DNA from: Cellulomonas sp. PhB143
GTDB lineage: Bacteria; Actinomycetota; Actinomycetes; Actinomycetales; Cellulomonadaceae
Assembly: GCF_003752595.1 (NCBI RefSeq)
Contig: NZ_RKIJ01000002.1
Span: 25,036-89,035 of the forward strand
DNA: 64,000 bases
Direction of reading: 5' to 3'
Shown in pieces: positions 8,331-16,448 of this stretch (the stretch's first letter is position 1; the number at the start of each line of letters is the position of its first letter). The position numbers were made by a program, and so were the translations under genes. Under the pieces are notes generated by a model. It had not been told where the DNA came from. It ran no database searches and saw only the letters and a program-made list of their open reading frames with translations.

Positions 8331-8570
8331 CCGCCGAACGCGCCATCTGTCGGCCGCCACCGCCGAACGCGCCATCTGTCGGCCGATTCGGCGTTCTCGA
8401 CCCACCCATGACGCGCTCGGTGCCCGGCACCACCGCCGAACGCGTCCTGAGTCGGCCCACCGGGCACATGTGACCCACAGATGACGCGCTCGGCCGGATC
8501 GGGAAACGCCGAACGCGCCATCTGTCGGCCCCCGAGGTTCAGAGGGCCGACAGATGACGCGTTCGGTGGT
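8331..8570. repeat. Cluster of at least seven copies of intergenic repeat family A (REP-like palindromic element)
   Basis: The core unit is CCGAACGCGCCATCTGTCGG plus flanking bases. Direct copies lie at 8331-8355, 8360-8384, 8433-8457 (diverged) and 8507-8530. Inverted copies (GACAGATGACGCG type) lie at about 8405-8422, 8472-8495 and 8545-8570. The last direct/inverted pair forms one long hairpin with a CCCGAGG core. Related single hairpins lie at 52271-52340 and 54796-54860. The cluster fills the gap between two convergent genes (purB and the DHA2 exporter), and may also act as a bidirectional terminator. Confidence 0.85.
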
Positions 8571-8662
8571 GGTGCGGCCGTGCGGCGGTGGTGCGGCGGC
8601 ACGGCGGTGGTGCGGCCGTGCGGCGGTGCGGCCGTGCGGCAGTGCGGCCGTGCGGCGGGACG
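8571..8662. repeat. Low-complexity GTGCGGC/GGTGGTGCGGC tandem repeat
   Basis: About ten degenerate copies of a GTGCGGC heptamer with GGTG and CGGC variants follow directly on the family A cluster. They end ten bases before the stop of the exporter gene. The array looks like slippage-prone satellite sequence and no gene is seen in it. Confidence 0.7.
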
Positions 8663-8672
8663 CCCGGCCCGG

Positions 8673-10379
8673 TCAGACCCGGGCAGGCTCCTGCGCCGCG
8701 TGCTTCGGGTGGTGCCCGTCGCCCAGCCCGTCCTCGAGCTCCGCGCCGGACGGGTCGACCGGCGTGCCGGCACCCGTGACCGGGTCCACGACGCCGTCGG
8801 CCGCGTCCGTCGCCGAACCCGTCGGGTCGCTGCCCCGGTCGATCCGCGTGGCGAGAGGGGTCTCCTTGACGAAGAGCAGCGCGATCAGGCCGAGGACGGC
8901 GAGCGGCGCGATGTAGAGGAACACCGGCATCAGCGCGTCGTTGTACGAGGAGACGATGACGTCCTTGATCGCGTCCGGCATCTGCTGGACGGCCGCGGGC
9001 GTGAACGCGTTCGTGTCCGTGCCGCCGGAGGCGCCGGCGGGCATCCGCTCGGCCAGCAGGTCCGTCAGGCGCTGGACGAACAGGCTCCCGACGACCGCGG
9101 AGCCGATCGACGCCCCGATCTGGCGGAAGTAGTTGTTCGACGCCGTCGCGGTCCCGACCACCCGGATCGGGAACGTGTTCTGCACGATGAGGATGAGGAT
9201 CTGCATGCTCAGGCCGAGGCCGAGGCCGAGGACCGCGAGGTAGGCGCAGATGACCCAGACGGCCTGCCCGGCGGACAGCGTCGAGAGCAGCACGAGCGAG
9301 AGGCCGACGAAACCGAGCCCGAACACCGGGAAGAACTTGTAGCGCCCGGTGCGGGTGACGACCCGGCCGGAGACGATCGAGGTGATGAGCATCGCGCCCA
9401 TCATCGGGATCATCAGGAGGCCGGCGACGGTCGCGGACTTGCCCGTGACCATCTGCAGGTAGGTGGGCATGTAGGCCATGGCGCCGAACATCGCGATGCC
9501 GACGAACAGGCCCGCGACGGTCGTCAGGACGAAGTTGCGCTCCTTGAACAGGAACAGCGGCATGACGGGCTCGGCGGCGCGGCGCTCGACGAGCACGAAG
9601 GCCACGCCGAGGACGATCGCCCCGACGATCAGGCCGAAGATCTGGGCGGAGGCCCAGTCGTACGTGCTGCCGCCCCACGTGGTGACGAGCACGACGCAGG
9701 TGGACGCGAGGGCGAGCAGGACCATGCCCGCGACGTCGATCCGCGGCCGGCTGCGCTCGACCTTGGGCAGGTGCAGGAACGCGCCGGCCGAGACCAGCGC
9801 GAGCACGCCGAGGGGGATGTTCATCCAGAACGCCCAGCGCCAGCCGATCGACTCGGTGAACCAGCCGCCGAGGAGCGGCCCGGCGACGGACGCGAGCGCG
9901 AAGACGCCGCCCATGATGCCCATGTACTTGCCGCGCTGACGCGCGGGGACGACGTCGGCGATGATCGCCTGGGCGAGGATCATGAGCCCGCCGCCGCCGA
10001 GGCCCTGGACGGCGCGGCCGACGATCAGCGACGTCATGTCCTGGGCCAGGCCGCCGATGACGGAGCCCACCATGAACAGGGCGATCGCGGCCATGAAGAG
10101 GTACTTGCGGCCGACGAGGTCACCGAGCTTGCCGTAGACCGGCATCATGATCGTCGCGGCGAGGATGTAGGCCGTGGTCACCCACAGCATGTGGTTCACG
10201 CCGTCGAGCTCGCCGACGATGGTCGGCAGCGCGGTCGCGAAGATCGTCTGGTCGAGGGCCGCGAGCAGCATCGCGACCATGAGGCCGGCGAACACCAGGA
10301 GGATCCCCCGGTGCTCGCTCTGGGACACGGTCGTGTCGGGGCCCGAGGCAGCCCGCACTCCGGGAGAGTTGTTGGTCAT
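8673..10379 (-). CDS. DHA2-family MFS drug exporter (EmrB/QacA type)
   Basis: A 568-residue proton-driven exporter with about 14 hydrophobic segments, the DHA2 number. Landmarks are LDQTIFATALPTIVGEL in helix 1 (family motif D1), GKLGDLVGRKYLFM (motif A), GGGGLMILAQAIIADVV after VGRAVQGL, and GPLLGGWF (motif C). The C-terminal ~60 residues are hydrophilic. It is divergent from a MarR-type regulator with a palindrome between them, the usual arrangement for a substrate-inducible efflux pump. No strong ribosome site precedes the ATG at 10379. The substrate cannot be read from the sequence. Confidence 0.92.
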   Translation of the reverse strand: MTNNSPGVRAASGPDTTVSQSEHRGILLVFAGLMVAMLLAALDQTIFATALPTIVGELDGVNHMLWVTTAYILAATIMMPVYGKLGDLVGRKYLFMAAIALFMVGSVIGGLAQDMTSLIVGRAVQGLGGGGLMILAQAIIADVVPARQRGKYMGIMGGVFALASVAGPLLGGWFTESIGWRWAFWMNIPLGVLALVSAGAFLHLPKVERSRPRIDVAGMVLLALASTCVVLVTTWGGSTYDWASAQIFGLIVGAIVLGVAFVLVERRAAEPVMPLFLFKERNFVLTTVAGLFVGIAMFGAMAYMPTYLQMVTGKSATVAGLLMIPMMGAMLITSIVSGRVVTRTGRYKFFPVFGLGFVGLSLVLLSTLSAGQAVWVICAYLAVLGLGLGLSMQILILIVQNTFPIRVVGTATASNNYFRQIGASIGSAVVGSLFVQRLTDLLAERMPAGASGGTDTNAFTPAAVQQMPDAIKDVIVSSYNDALMPVFLYIAPLAVLGLIALLFVKETPLATRIDRGSDPTGSATDAADGVVDPVTGAGTPVDPSGAELEDGLGDGHHPKHAAQEPARV

Positions 10380-10406
10380 GAAGGAAACTTACATCTTGGG
10401 CGAACT

Positions 10407-10422
10407 ATTCGGGAAGCCGAAT
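10407..10422. promoter_or_regulatory. Palindrome between DHA2 exporter and MarR regulator (candidate MarR operator)
   Basis: ATTCGG-GAAG-CCGAAT, a perfect 6-bp dyad, lies in the short divergent region between 10379 and the regulator start. Its position suits binding by the adjacent MarR protein to control both genes; this is inference. Confidence 0.55.
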
Positions 10423-10477
10423 CAAGGGTGTTATGGTTCACATCGTGACCGCCCCGTCAGCAGCCCCGGAGGACCGG

Positions 10478-11023
10478 ATGACCAGCGAGCGCGAGCACCT
10501 GCTCGACGACGTGCAGCGCCTCGAGGCCGACCTCGCCGCCGCGCGGCTCACCGAGCAGACCGACTCCCTGCTCGCCTCCAACCTCACCGTCCAGCAGCTG
10601 CGCGCCCTGATGTTCGTGGTCCACCGCTCCCCCCTGACCACCGGCGACCTCGCGCACCTGCTGAAGGTCGCGCCCAACGTCGCGACCGGCATCATCCAGC
10701 GGCTCGTCGAGCGCGAGCTGATCTCCCGCTCCGAGGACGAGCACGACCGCCGCGTCAAGCTCCTCGTGCCGACCGCGCTCGGCCGCACGCTGCTCGGCGA
10801 CGTCCAGGACTCCGCCAAGCTCCAGCGCCGCGCCCTCCTCGAGAACCTCGACGACGCACAGCTCGACGCGCTGCGGTCCGTCCTCGCGGTCCTCTCGGAG
10901 GCCGCGAGCGCGAGCGTCTGGCCGGCCTACGACGCCCTCGCCCGCCAGCACTCGTGCGCCTGCAGCGCCGGCACCCACGCGGAGGCCGACGCCACCGCGG
11001 TCGCGGCGCGCGCCGCCTCCTGA
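10478..11023 (+). CDS. MarR-family transcriptional regulator
   Basis: A winged-helix repressor of 181 residues from this start. The DNA-binding core runs VQQLRALMFVVHRSPLTTGDLAHLLKV (quoted in parts: TTGDLAHLLKVAPNVATGII is helix-turn-helix) and is followed by the wing SRSEDEHDRRVKLLV, whose DRR is characteristic of MarR. The C-terminal helix ends with Cys-containing QHSCACSAGTH, which could sense metal or oxidant (speculative). ATG 10478 has GGAGG five bases upstream and is preferred; an in-frame ATG at 10433 would add 15 residues. It likely represses the divergent DHA2 exporter and itself. Confidence 0.88.
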   Translation: MTSEREHLLDDVQRLEADLAAARLTEQTDSLLASNLTVQQLRALMFVVHRSPLTTGDLAHLLKVAPNVATGIIQRLVERELISRSEDEHDRRVKLLVPTALGRTLLGDVQDSAKLQRRALLENLDDAQLDALRSVLAVLSEAASASVWPAYDALARQHSCACSAGTHAEADATAVAARAAS

Positions 11024-11045
11024 CCGCCGCCGGCCCGGTCCCCCG

Positions 11046-12254
11046 CTACGGCCGCCGCGACGACAGGTACGTCGTCGAGACGTAGCCGATCTTGCCGCTC
11101 GCCGTGACCAGCGCCCACCCGCCCGACGGCGCCTTCAGGTGCCGCACCGCCTTGCCCCGCGGGAGCGAGATGATCCGCGCGGTCGCGGTGGAGGGACCCT
11201 TGCGCAGGTTCAGCGAGCTCGCCGTGACGTAGGAGAGCGTCGTGGCCGGCCGGTGCGTCGCCAGGTACTTCGTCTCGACGTAGCCCCGGTGCCCGGTGGC
11301 CGTCACCGGCAGCCACCCGTTCTTGGCCGCCCCGGTGGGCCGCACGGGCTGGCTGCGGTAGAGCAGCACGACGGTCGAGGCCGAGCGCGACGGCGTCTTG
11401 CGCATGATCAGCGTGCTGGGCGTCACGTACCGCAGGGTGCTGGCCGTCACCGTCCTCGACGGCGACGCGTAGTCCCGGTGTACCCAGCCGGTGGTCCCGG
11501 AGTAGGTGACCTTGAGCCAGTAGCCCGACGACGCCCCCGGCTTCGCGGTCATCCGCCCGTTGACGGGCAGCACCTTCAGCACGCGATAGGAGGTGCTGGG
11601 CCCCGAGCGCAGGTTCAGCCGCTCGGTGGCGTAGTAGGTGCACGACGACGGCACCGTGCGCTGGGCGACGCTGCGCGCGTTCTTGACGAGGTCGAGCCCG
11701 CGCGCCTTGAGGAACGGCAGGGGGTCCGTCGAGGTGCCGGACGGGTACGCGCCCTTCCAGATCTCCAGGTGCAGGTGATAGCTGGTCGACGTCCCCGAGG
11801 AGCCGACGTCGGCGATGTGCTGGCCCTTCGTGACCTTCTGGCCGACCTTCACGTACCTGTCGCCGTCGAGCATGTGGCCGTAGACGGAGGAGAACCGCAC
11901 TCCCCCGACGGTGTGGTCGATGACGATCCACTGCCCGAACCCGCCCGACGTCGTCCCCGCCCGGGTGACCTTCCCGGCGGCGACCGCGTCGATGTCGACG
12001 CCGCGCGAGGACTCCATGTCCTGTCCGAGGTGGTAGGTCGAGGAGCCCTTGACCGGCATGCAGCGCGGCCCGTAGTAGGACGAGAGCCCGTAGCCCTTCG
12101 CGGGCAGCGGGCTGACCACCGGCGGGGTCGCCGCGGTCGCCGGGACCACGGCGACGGCCGGGGCGACGAGGCCGAGGGCCCCGCAGAGGACGAGCGCGAC
12201 GAGGCGCCGACGGACGGTCGACATGCTGGCTCTGGGCGTTCCGGCGTTCGGCAT
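11046..12254 (-). CDS. Secreted M23 (LytM) peptidase with C-terminal SH3b repeats
   Basis: A 402-residue exported cell-wall hydrolase. Signal peptide: RRR followed by a hydrophobic core to about residue 40 (ATAATPP). An M23 zinc-peptidase domain follows (about 55-190) with the ligand motifs HLGQDME and HLHLEIW and the GHM segment VYGHMLDG. The C-terminal half holds three SH3b modules (LNLRSGPSTSYR, LIMRKTPSRSAS, LNLRKGPSTATA), which usually bind the wall. LytM enzymes cut peptide cross-bridges of peptidoglycan. The ATG at 12254 is five bases after GGGGG, which sits in a hairpin that could hide it. Convergent with the MarR gene. Confidence 0.92.
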   Translation of the reverse strand: MPNAGTPRASMSTVRRRLVALVLCGALGLVAPAVAVVPATAATPPVVSPLPAKGYGLSSYYGPRCMPVKGSSTYHLGQDMESSRGVDIDAVAAGKVTRAGTTSGGFGQWIVIDHTVGGVRFSSVYGHMLDGDRYVKVGQKVTKGQHIADVGSSGTSTSYHLHLEIWKGAYPSGTSTDPLPFLKARGLDLVKNARSVAQRTVPSSCTYYATERLNLRSGPSTSYRVLKVLPVNGRMTAKPGASSGYWLKVTYSGTTGWVHRDYASPSRTVTASTLRYVTPSTLIMRKTPSRSASTVVLLYRSQPVRPTGAAKNGWLPVTATGHRGYVETKYLATHRPATTLSYVTASSLNLRKGPSTATARIISLPRGKAVRHLKAPSGGWALVTASGKIGYVSTTYLSSRRP

Positions 12255-12255
12255 G

Positions 12256-12335
12256 GTGGCCCCCTTCGGCCACGCCGGGCGGGAGCCTGCGCTCCTGCGT
12301 CACCCGGCGCCAGTGGCGAACCTAACCCCGCGGGC
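12256..12335 (-). ncRNA. Candidate structured 5' leader of the M23 peptidase mRNA
   Basis: On the minus strand the ~80 bases before the start codon can fold into nested hairpins. These are CGCCA/TGGCG, then CGCCGGG...CCCGGCG enclosing GGAGC-GCAG-GCTCC, and finally GTGGCC-GAAGGG-GGCCAC (12273-12256), which carries the ribosome-binding GGGGG and ends two bases before the ATG. This could be a riboswitch or protein-controlled leader. I cannot match it to a named class; the c-di-AMP (ydaO) consensus blocks were looked for and not found. Confidence 0.35.
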
Positions 12336-12382
12336 GCGGACGCGCTCGCGGGCTCACAGCATCGTGCGGCAGGCTCGGGGGC

Positions 12383-13969
12383 ATGCCTCCGGACCTGCGC
12401 CAGCCCGCCCGCACCTCCCGCCGCACCCGCTCCTCGCGCCCCTCGCGCGCGCTGGCGCTCGCCGCCGCCGGCGCGCTCGCCCTGCCGCTGGCCGCCTGCA
12501 CGTCCGATCCCGACCCCTCGCCGACGGGGTCGCCGAGCACGGCCGCGGCCGCGACGCCCGGCCCGCGCACCTATCGCACGGTCGACATGCAGGCCCCGCC
12601 GCTGCCGATGACGCACGGCCCGGCCGCGGCCGACGCCGACGACGCGGACGAGGGCCTGTACGTCCTGGCCCCGAAGAAGAAGGCCGAGCCGCACCTCGGC
12701 GGTCTCATGGTCGACGCGACCGGCGAGCCGGTATGGATCGACCCGGGCGAGACGCCGACGTACGACCTGCGCGTGCAGGAGTACCAGGGCAAGCCGGTGC
12801 TCACCTACTTCACGGGCGAGTCCGAGAAGTGGGTCGGCCACGGCGCCGGCGACATCCACGTGCTCGACACCTCCTACCGAGAGGTCGCGAAGGTCACGAC
12901 CGGCGGCGACCTCGCCCCGCACACGGCCGACCTGCACGACTCGACCATCACCCCGGACGGCACGATGCTGCTCACGTCCTACCCGGTCGTGCAGACGGAC
13001 CTGACCGCCGTCGGCGGCGACAAGGACGGGTACGTGTTCGACGGCGTCGTCCAGGAGGTCGACATCGCCACGGGCACGGTGCTGCACGAGTGGTCCGCGC
13101 TCGACCACGTCGACCTCGCGGACACCTACGCGAGCGTCGAGCCCGCGAAGGAGGGCGGCGACCCGTCGGGCACCAAGGACGCGCCGTTCGACTTCTTCCA
13201 CGTCAACTCCGCGCGGCTGACCCCGGACGGCGACCTGCTGATCTCGAGCCGGCAGTACCACGCGGCCTACGCCGTGGACCGCGAGTCCGGCGACGTCCGG
13301 TGGACGCTCGGCGGCAAGGACTCCGACTTCACGATGCAGGGCTCCGGGGACGGTGACGAGCCGGGCACGGGCGCTCAGTTCGCCTGGCAGCACGACGTCG
13401 AGATGCACGACGACGGCACGGTCACCGTGTTCGACAACGAGGGCGACCCGGGCGTCGGCGACCACTCTCGCGGGCTGCGCCTCGCGCTCGACATGGACAC
13501 CATGACGGCGTCGGTCGACCAGGAGTGGCTGCCGAGCGACCCGAAGCGCCGCGCCGGGAGCCAGGGCAACCTCCAGGTGCTCGACGACGGGAACGTCGTG
13601 GTCGGCTGGGGCGACGCGCAGTGGAGCAGCGAGTACACCGCCGACGGGACGCTGGTGCGCGAGTTCCCGCTCCTCGGCGGCGAGACGTACCGGACCTACC
13701 GGTTCGACTGGCACGCGACGCCGACCAACCCGCCCGCCGTCGTCGTCGAGGCGGGCACCGCGTACGCGAGCTGGAACGGCGCGACGGAGGTGGCGAGCTG
13801 GCGCCTGGTCGCGGGCGACGACGAGTCGTCGGCCCAGCCGGTCGCGACGGTGCCGCGCGCGGGGTTCGAGACCGCCCTCGCGCCGGTGCCCGACGGCGCG
13901 GCGTACGTGGCGGTCGAGGCGCTCGACGCGGACGGGAAGGTCCTGGGCACGGGGACGCCGGCGGCCTGA
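12383..13969 (+). CDS. Arylsulfotransferase-family lipoprotein
   Basis: A 528-residue exported protein with a basic N-region, hydrophobic core and lipobox LAAC (about residues 37-40), so it is probably anchored to the outer face of the membrane. The body has the repeated beta-propeller blade pattern of the arylsulfotransferase family (PF05935/PF14269 group): DSTITPDGTMLLTSY, LTPDGDLLISSRQYHA, WTLGGKDSDF, FAWQHDVEMHDDGTVTVFDN and GNLQVLDDGNVVVGWG. Family members transfer sulfate between phenols, but many actinobacterial homologues have no shown activity. The presence of His in WQHDVEMHDD agrees with the family. Role here unknown. Confidence 0.82.
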   Translation: MPPDLRQPARTSRRTRSSRPSRALALAAAGALALPLAACTSDPDPSPTGSPSTAAAATPGPRTYRTVDMQAPPLPMTHGPAAADADDADEGLYVLAPKKKAEPHLGGLMVDATGEPVWIDPGETPTYDLRVQEYQGKPVLTYFTGESEKWVGHGAGDIHVLDTSYREVAKVTTGGDLAPHTADLHDSTITPDGTMLLTSYPVVQTDLTAVGGDKDGYVFDGVVQEVDIATGTVLHEWSALDHVDLADTYASVEPAKEGGDPSGTKDAPFDFFHVNSARLTPDGDLLISSRQYHAAYAVDRESGDVRWTLGGKDSDFTMQGSGDGDEPGTGAQFAWQHDVEMHDDGTVTVFDNEGDPGVGDHSRGLRLALDMDTMTASVDQEWLPSDPKRRAGSQGNLQVLDDGNVVVGWGDAQWSSEYTADGTLVREFPLLGGETYRTYRFDWHATPTNPPAVVVEAGTAYASWNGATEVASWRLVAGDDESSAQPVATVPRAGFETALAPVPDGAAYVAVEALDADGKVLGTGTPAA

Positions 13970-14032
13970 CCGCTGCGCTGCCCTCCGCAGCCCCTCCCGT
14001 CGAGAAAGGCCGTGCTCGAGCCGCGGGGCGGG

Positions 14033-15337
14033 TCAGCGGGCGAGCTGCTCCAGCACCACGTCGACGTCGACCGTCGCCGGGTCGGCCCCCGCGAGCACCG
14101 AGGCCCGCACCCGGGAGATCGCCCGGTGCATCAGGGCGCCCGCGAAGCGGCGCAGCGAGCGCTCGTGCGCGGCGCGGTCGGCGTCCGTGCTGAACGTGCG
14201 GCGGCTGCGGGCGATCTCCGCCTCGAGCTCGTCCTCGATGCGCTCGCGGATGCGCACGATCGCGCCGTCGGCCCCCCGCAGGCGCTCGCCCTCGACGAAC
14301 GCGGTCGCGGCCCCGGCCGTCATGGCACGGGCGGAGCGCACGCGCTCGCTGGTCTCCGAGGGGACGTTGGCGCGCACCGCCGCGAGGTCCAGCAGCAGGA
14401 CGTCGTCCTCGTCGGCGACCGCCGGGTCGACGTCCCGGTGCAGCGCGAGGTCGAGCAGCACGAGGCCGCGGGCCCCGGGGACGTCCCCGGCGGACGACGC
14501 GGCCCGCGCCCGGGCCTGGACGACGGCGGCCGCGTGCACGAGGTAGGCCGCCCCGTCCCCGCGGGGGGACGTGCCGGAGCAGGAGACGACGACGTCGGCG
14601 TCGCTCAGCGCGTCGACGAGGTCGTGGGCGACGAGCACGTCGTGCGACGCCGCGAACGCCTCGGCGCGGCCCGAGGAGGACCACACGCGCACGTCGGTGC
14701 AGCCGCGGGCGCGCAGGGCGGCGACGCTCGCCCCCGCGTAGGCGCCGGTGCCGACGATCACCGCGCGGGCGGCGCGCCACGGCGGCACGCTCGGCTCGGC
14801 GAGGTCGAGCGCGACGGACACGACCGAGCGCCCGTCGGCGCCGAGCTGGGTCCGCGCGGCGACGCCCTTCGACGTGCGCGACGCGTGCTGGAAGGCCCGC
14901 TCGAGCGGGGCGCTGGTGGTCCCGTCGTCGTGCGCGGTCGCCAGCGCCCGGCGCACCTGGCCCGCGATCTCCCGCTCGCCCAGGACCATCGAGTCGAGAC
15001 CGGCGGCGACGTCGAAGAGGTGCCCGACGGCGTCGGCCCCGGTCCGGACGGTGAAGGCGGACAGCGCCTCCGCGAGGCTCACGCCCGACTCCGCGGCGAC
15101 GAGGCCGGCGATCTCCTGCGCGGCGTGGTCGGCGGCGAGGTCGGTGAGGCGGCCGTTGCGCTCGTCGACGTCCAGGTACAGCTCGAACCGGTTGCACGTC
15201 GCCAGCGCGACGGAACCGGTGATCGCCTGGCACGTGACCACCGCCGACCGGGCCACCGAGTGCGCGCCGGCCGAGAGGACCTCCAGCGCATCGAGGTCGA
15301 GATCGTGGTGGCTGGCCGTCATCGACATCAGCACCAC
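14033..15337 (-). CDS. hemA: Glutamyl-tRNA reductase
   Basis: First step of the C5 heme pathway: reduces glutamyl-tRNA(Glu) to glutamate-1-semialdehyde using NADPH. 434 aa, normal length. The catalytic cysteine is in ATCNRFELYL (about Cys48). Further landmarks are EREIAGQVRRAL, the NADPH site starting GTGAYAG, SCSGTSPRG and the C-terminal dimerisation helices (FAGALMHRAISRVR). GGAGG lies four bases before the GTG at 15337. It is divergent from hemE with only 49 bp between the starts, so both promoters share that gap. HemL, the next enzyme, is encoded at 21894. Confidence 0.96.
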   Translation of the reverse strand: MVLMSMTASHHDLDLDALEVLSAGAHSVARSAVVTCQAITGSVALATCNRFELYLDVDERNGRLTDLAADHAAQEIAGLVAAESGVSLAEALSAFTVRTGADAVGHLFDVAAGLDSMVLGEREIAGQVRRALATAHDDGTTSAPLERAFQHASRTSKGVAARTQLGADGRSVVSVALDLAEPSVPPWRAARAVIVGTGAYAGASVAALRARGCTDVRVWSSSGRAEAFAASHDVLVAHDLVDALSDADVVVSCSGTSPRGDGAAYLVHAAAVVQARARAASSAGDVPGARGLVLLDLALHRDVDPAVADEDDVLLLDLAAVRANVPSETSERVRSARAMTAGAATAFVEGERLRGADGAIVRIRERIEDELEAEIARSRRTFSTDADRAAHERSLRRFAGALMHRAISRVRASVLAGADPATVDVDVVLEQLAR

Positions 15338-15386
15338 AGTGCCTCCGATTCAACCATTCCGGCCGGGGCCTGGGAGACTCGAAGAC

Positions 15387-16448
15387 GTGAATCTGCCCTC
15401 TGCGCACCCGTTGGTGACCGGTCTCACGTCCCAGGCGCCCCTCGTCCGCGCCGTCCGCGGCGACCGCCCCGAGCGCACGCCCGTGTGGTTCATGCGCCAG
15501 GCGGGGCGGTCCCTGCCGGAGTTCCGCGCCGCGCGCGAGGGCGTCGCGATGCTCGACTCGTGCCTGCGCCCGGAGCTCGCCGCCGAGATCACGATGCAGC
15601 CGGTGCGCCGGCACGGGGTCGACGCCGCGGTGTTCTACTCCGACATCGTCGTCCCCCTGCGCCTCGCGGGCGTCGAGGTGGACATCGCCCCCGGCGTCGG
15701 GCCGGTCATGGGCCAGGCGTGGCGGACGGCCGACGACGTCGCGCGCCTCGTCGAGCACGAGCTCACCGAGGAGGCGCTCGCCCCGATCACCGAGGCGGTG
15801 GGCCTGACCGTCGCCGAGCTGGGCGGCACGCCGCTCGTCGGGTTCGCGGGCGCGCCGTTCACGCTCGCGGCCTACCTCGTCGAGGGCCGCCCCTCGCGCG
15901 ACCACCTCGCGGCCCGCACCCTCATGCACGCCGACCCGCAGACGTGGGACCGCCTCGTCACCTGGGCCGCGGACGTGACGGGCGCGTTCCTGCGCGCCCA
16001 GGTGCGCGCCGGCGCGAGCGCCGCCCAGCTCTTCGACTCGTGGGCCGGCTCGCTCTCGCGCGCCGACTACGAGGCGCACGCCGCCCCGGCGAGCGCCCGC
16101 GCACTGACCCACGTGCACGACCTGGGCGTGCAGGTCATCCACTTCGGCACCGGGACCGAGCACCTGCTGCGCTCGATGCACGCGGTCGGCGCGGACGTCG
16201 TCGGCGTGGACCACCGCACCCCGCTCGACGAGGCGGAGGCGCTGCTCGGCGGGAACGTGCCGCTCCAGGGCAACATCGACCCCGCGTTCCTCGCGGCGCC
16301 GTGGCCGGTGCTCGAGGCGCACGTGCGCGACGTCGTCGCCCGCGGTGCCGTCGCGCCCGCGCACGTGGTGAACCTCGGCCACGGCGTCCCGCCCGAGACG
16401 GACCCCGAGGTGCTCACGCGCGTGGTCGAGCTCGTGCACGGCCTGTGA
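15387..16448 (+). CDS. hemE: Uroporphyrinogen decarboxylase
   Basis: Decarboxylates the four acetates of uroporphyrinogen III to give coproporphyrinogen III. 353 aa, standard. The N-terminal signature TPVWFMRQAGRSLPEFR and the second signature GFAGAPFTLAAYLVEG are intact, as is the FDSWAGSLSRADYE segment. GTG 15387 is preceded by GGGAG ten bases upstream; the same bases contain GAGACT, a possible -10 for a leaderless message. A longer in-frame extension to 14748 runs through hemA on the other strand and is rejected. HemY follows with a GTGA overlap. Confidence 0.96.
   Translation: MNLPSAHPLVTGLTSQAPLVRAVRGDRPERTPVWFMRQAGRSLPEFRAAREGVAMLDSCLRPELAAEITMQPVRRHGVDAAVFYSDIVVPLRLAGVEVDIAPGVGPVMGQAWRTADDVARLVEHELTEEALAPITEAVGLTVAELGGTPLVGFAGAPFTLAAYLVEGRPSRDHLAARTLMHADPQTWDRLVTWAADVTGAFLRAQVRAGASAAQLFDSWAGSLSRADYEAHAAPASARALTHVHDLGVQVIHFGTGTEHLLRSMHAVGADVVGVDHRTPLDEAEALLGGNVPLQGNIDPAFLAAPWPVLEAHVRDVVARGAVAPAHVVNLGHGVPPETDPEVLTRVVELVHGL

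Noticed and set aside
8331..8570. Possible CRISPR array
   Set aside because: Repeats are in both orientations, spacing is irregular (4 to 75 bp), copies vary, and no cas genes are present.
8481..10448. 655-codon plus-strand frame opposite the DHA2 exporter
   Set aside because: Low-complexity Arg/Asp/His shadow; the exporter on the minus strand has full family motifs.
12256..12335. c-di-AMP (ydaO) riboswitch before the M23 peptidase
   Set aside because: The conserved blocks of that class (GGGGTGAAT-like and GACAGCTAACC-like) are not present; kept only as an unnamed structured leader.
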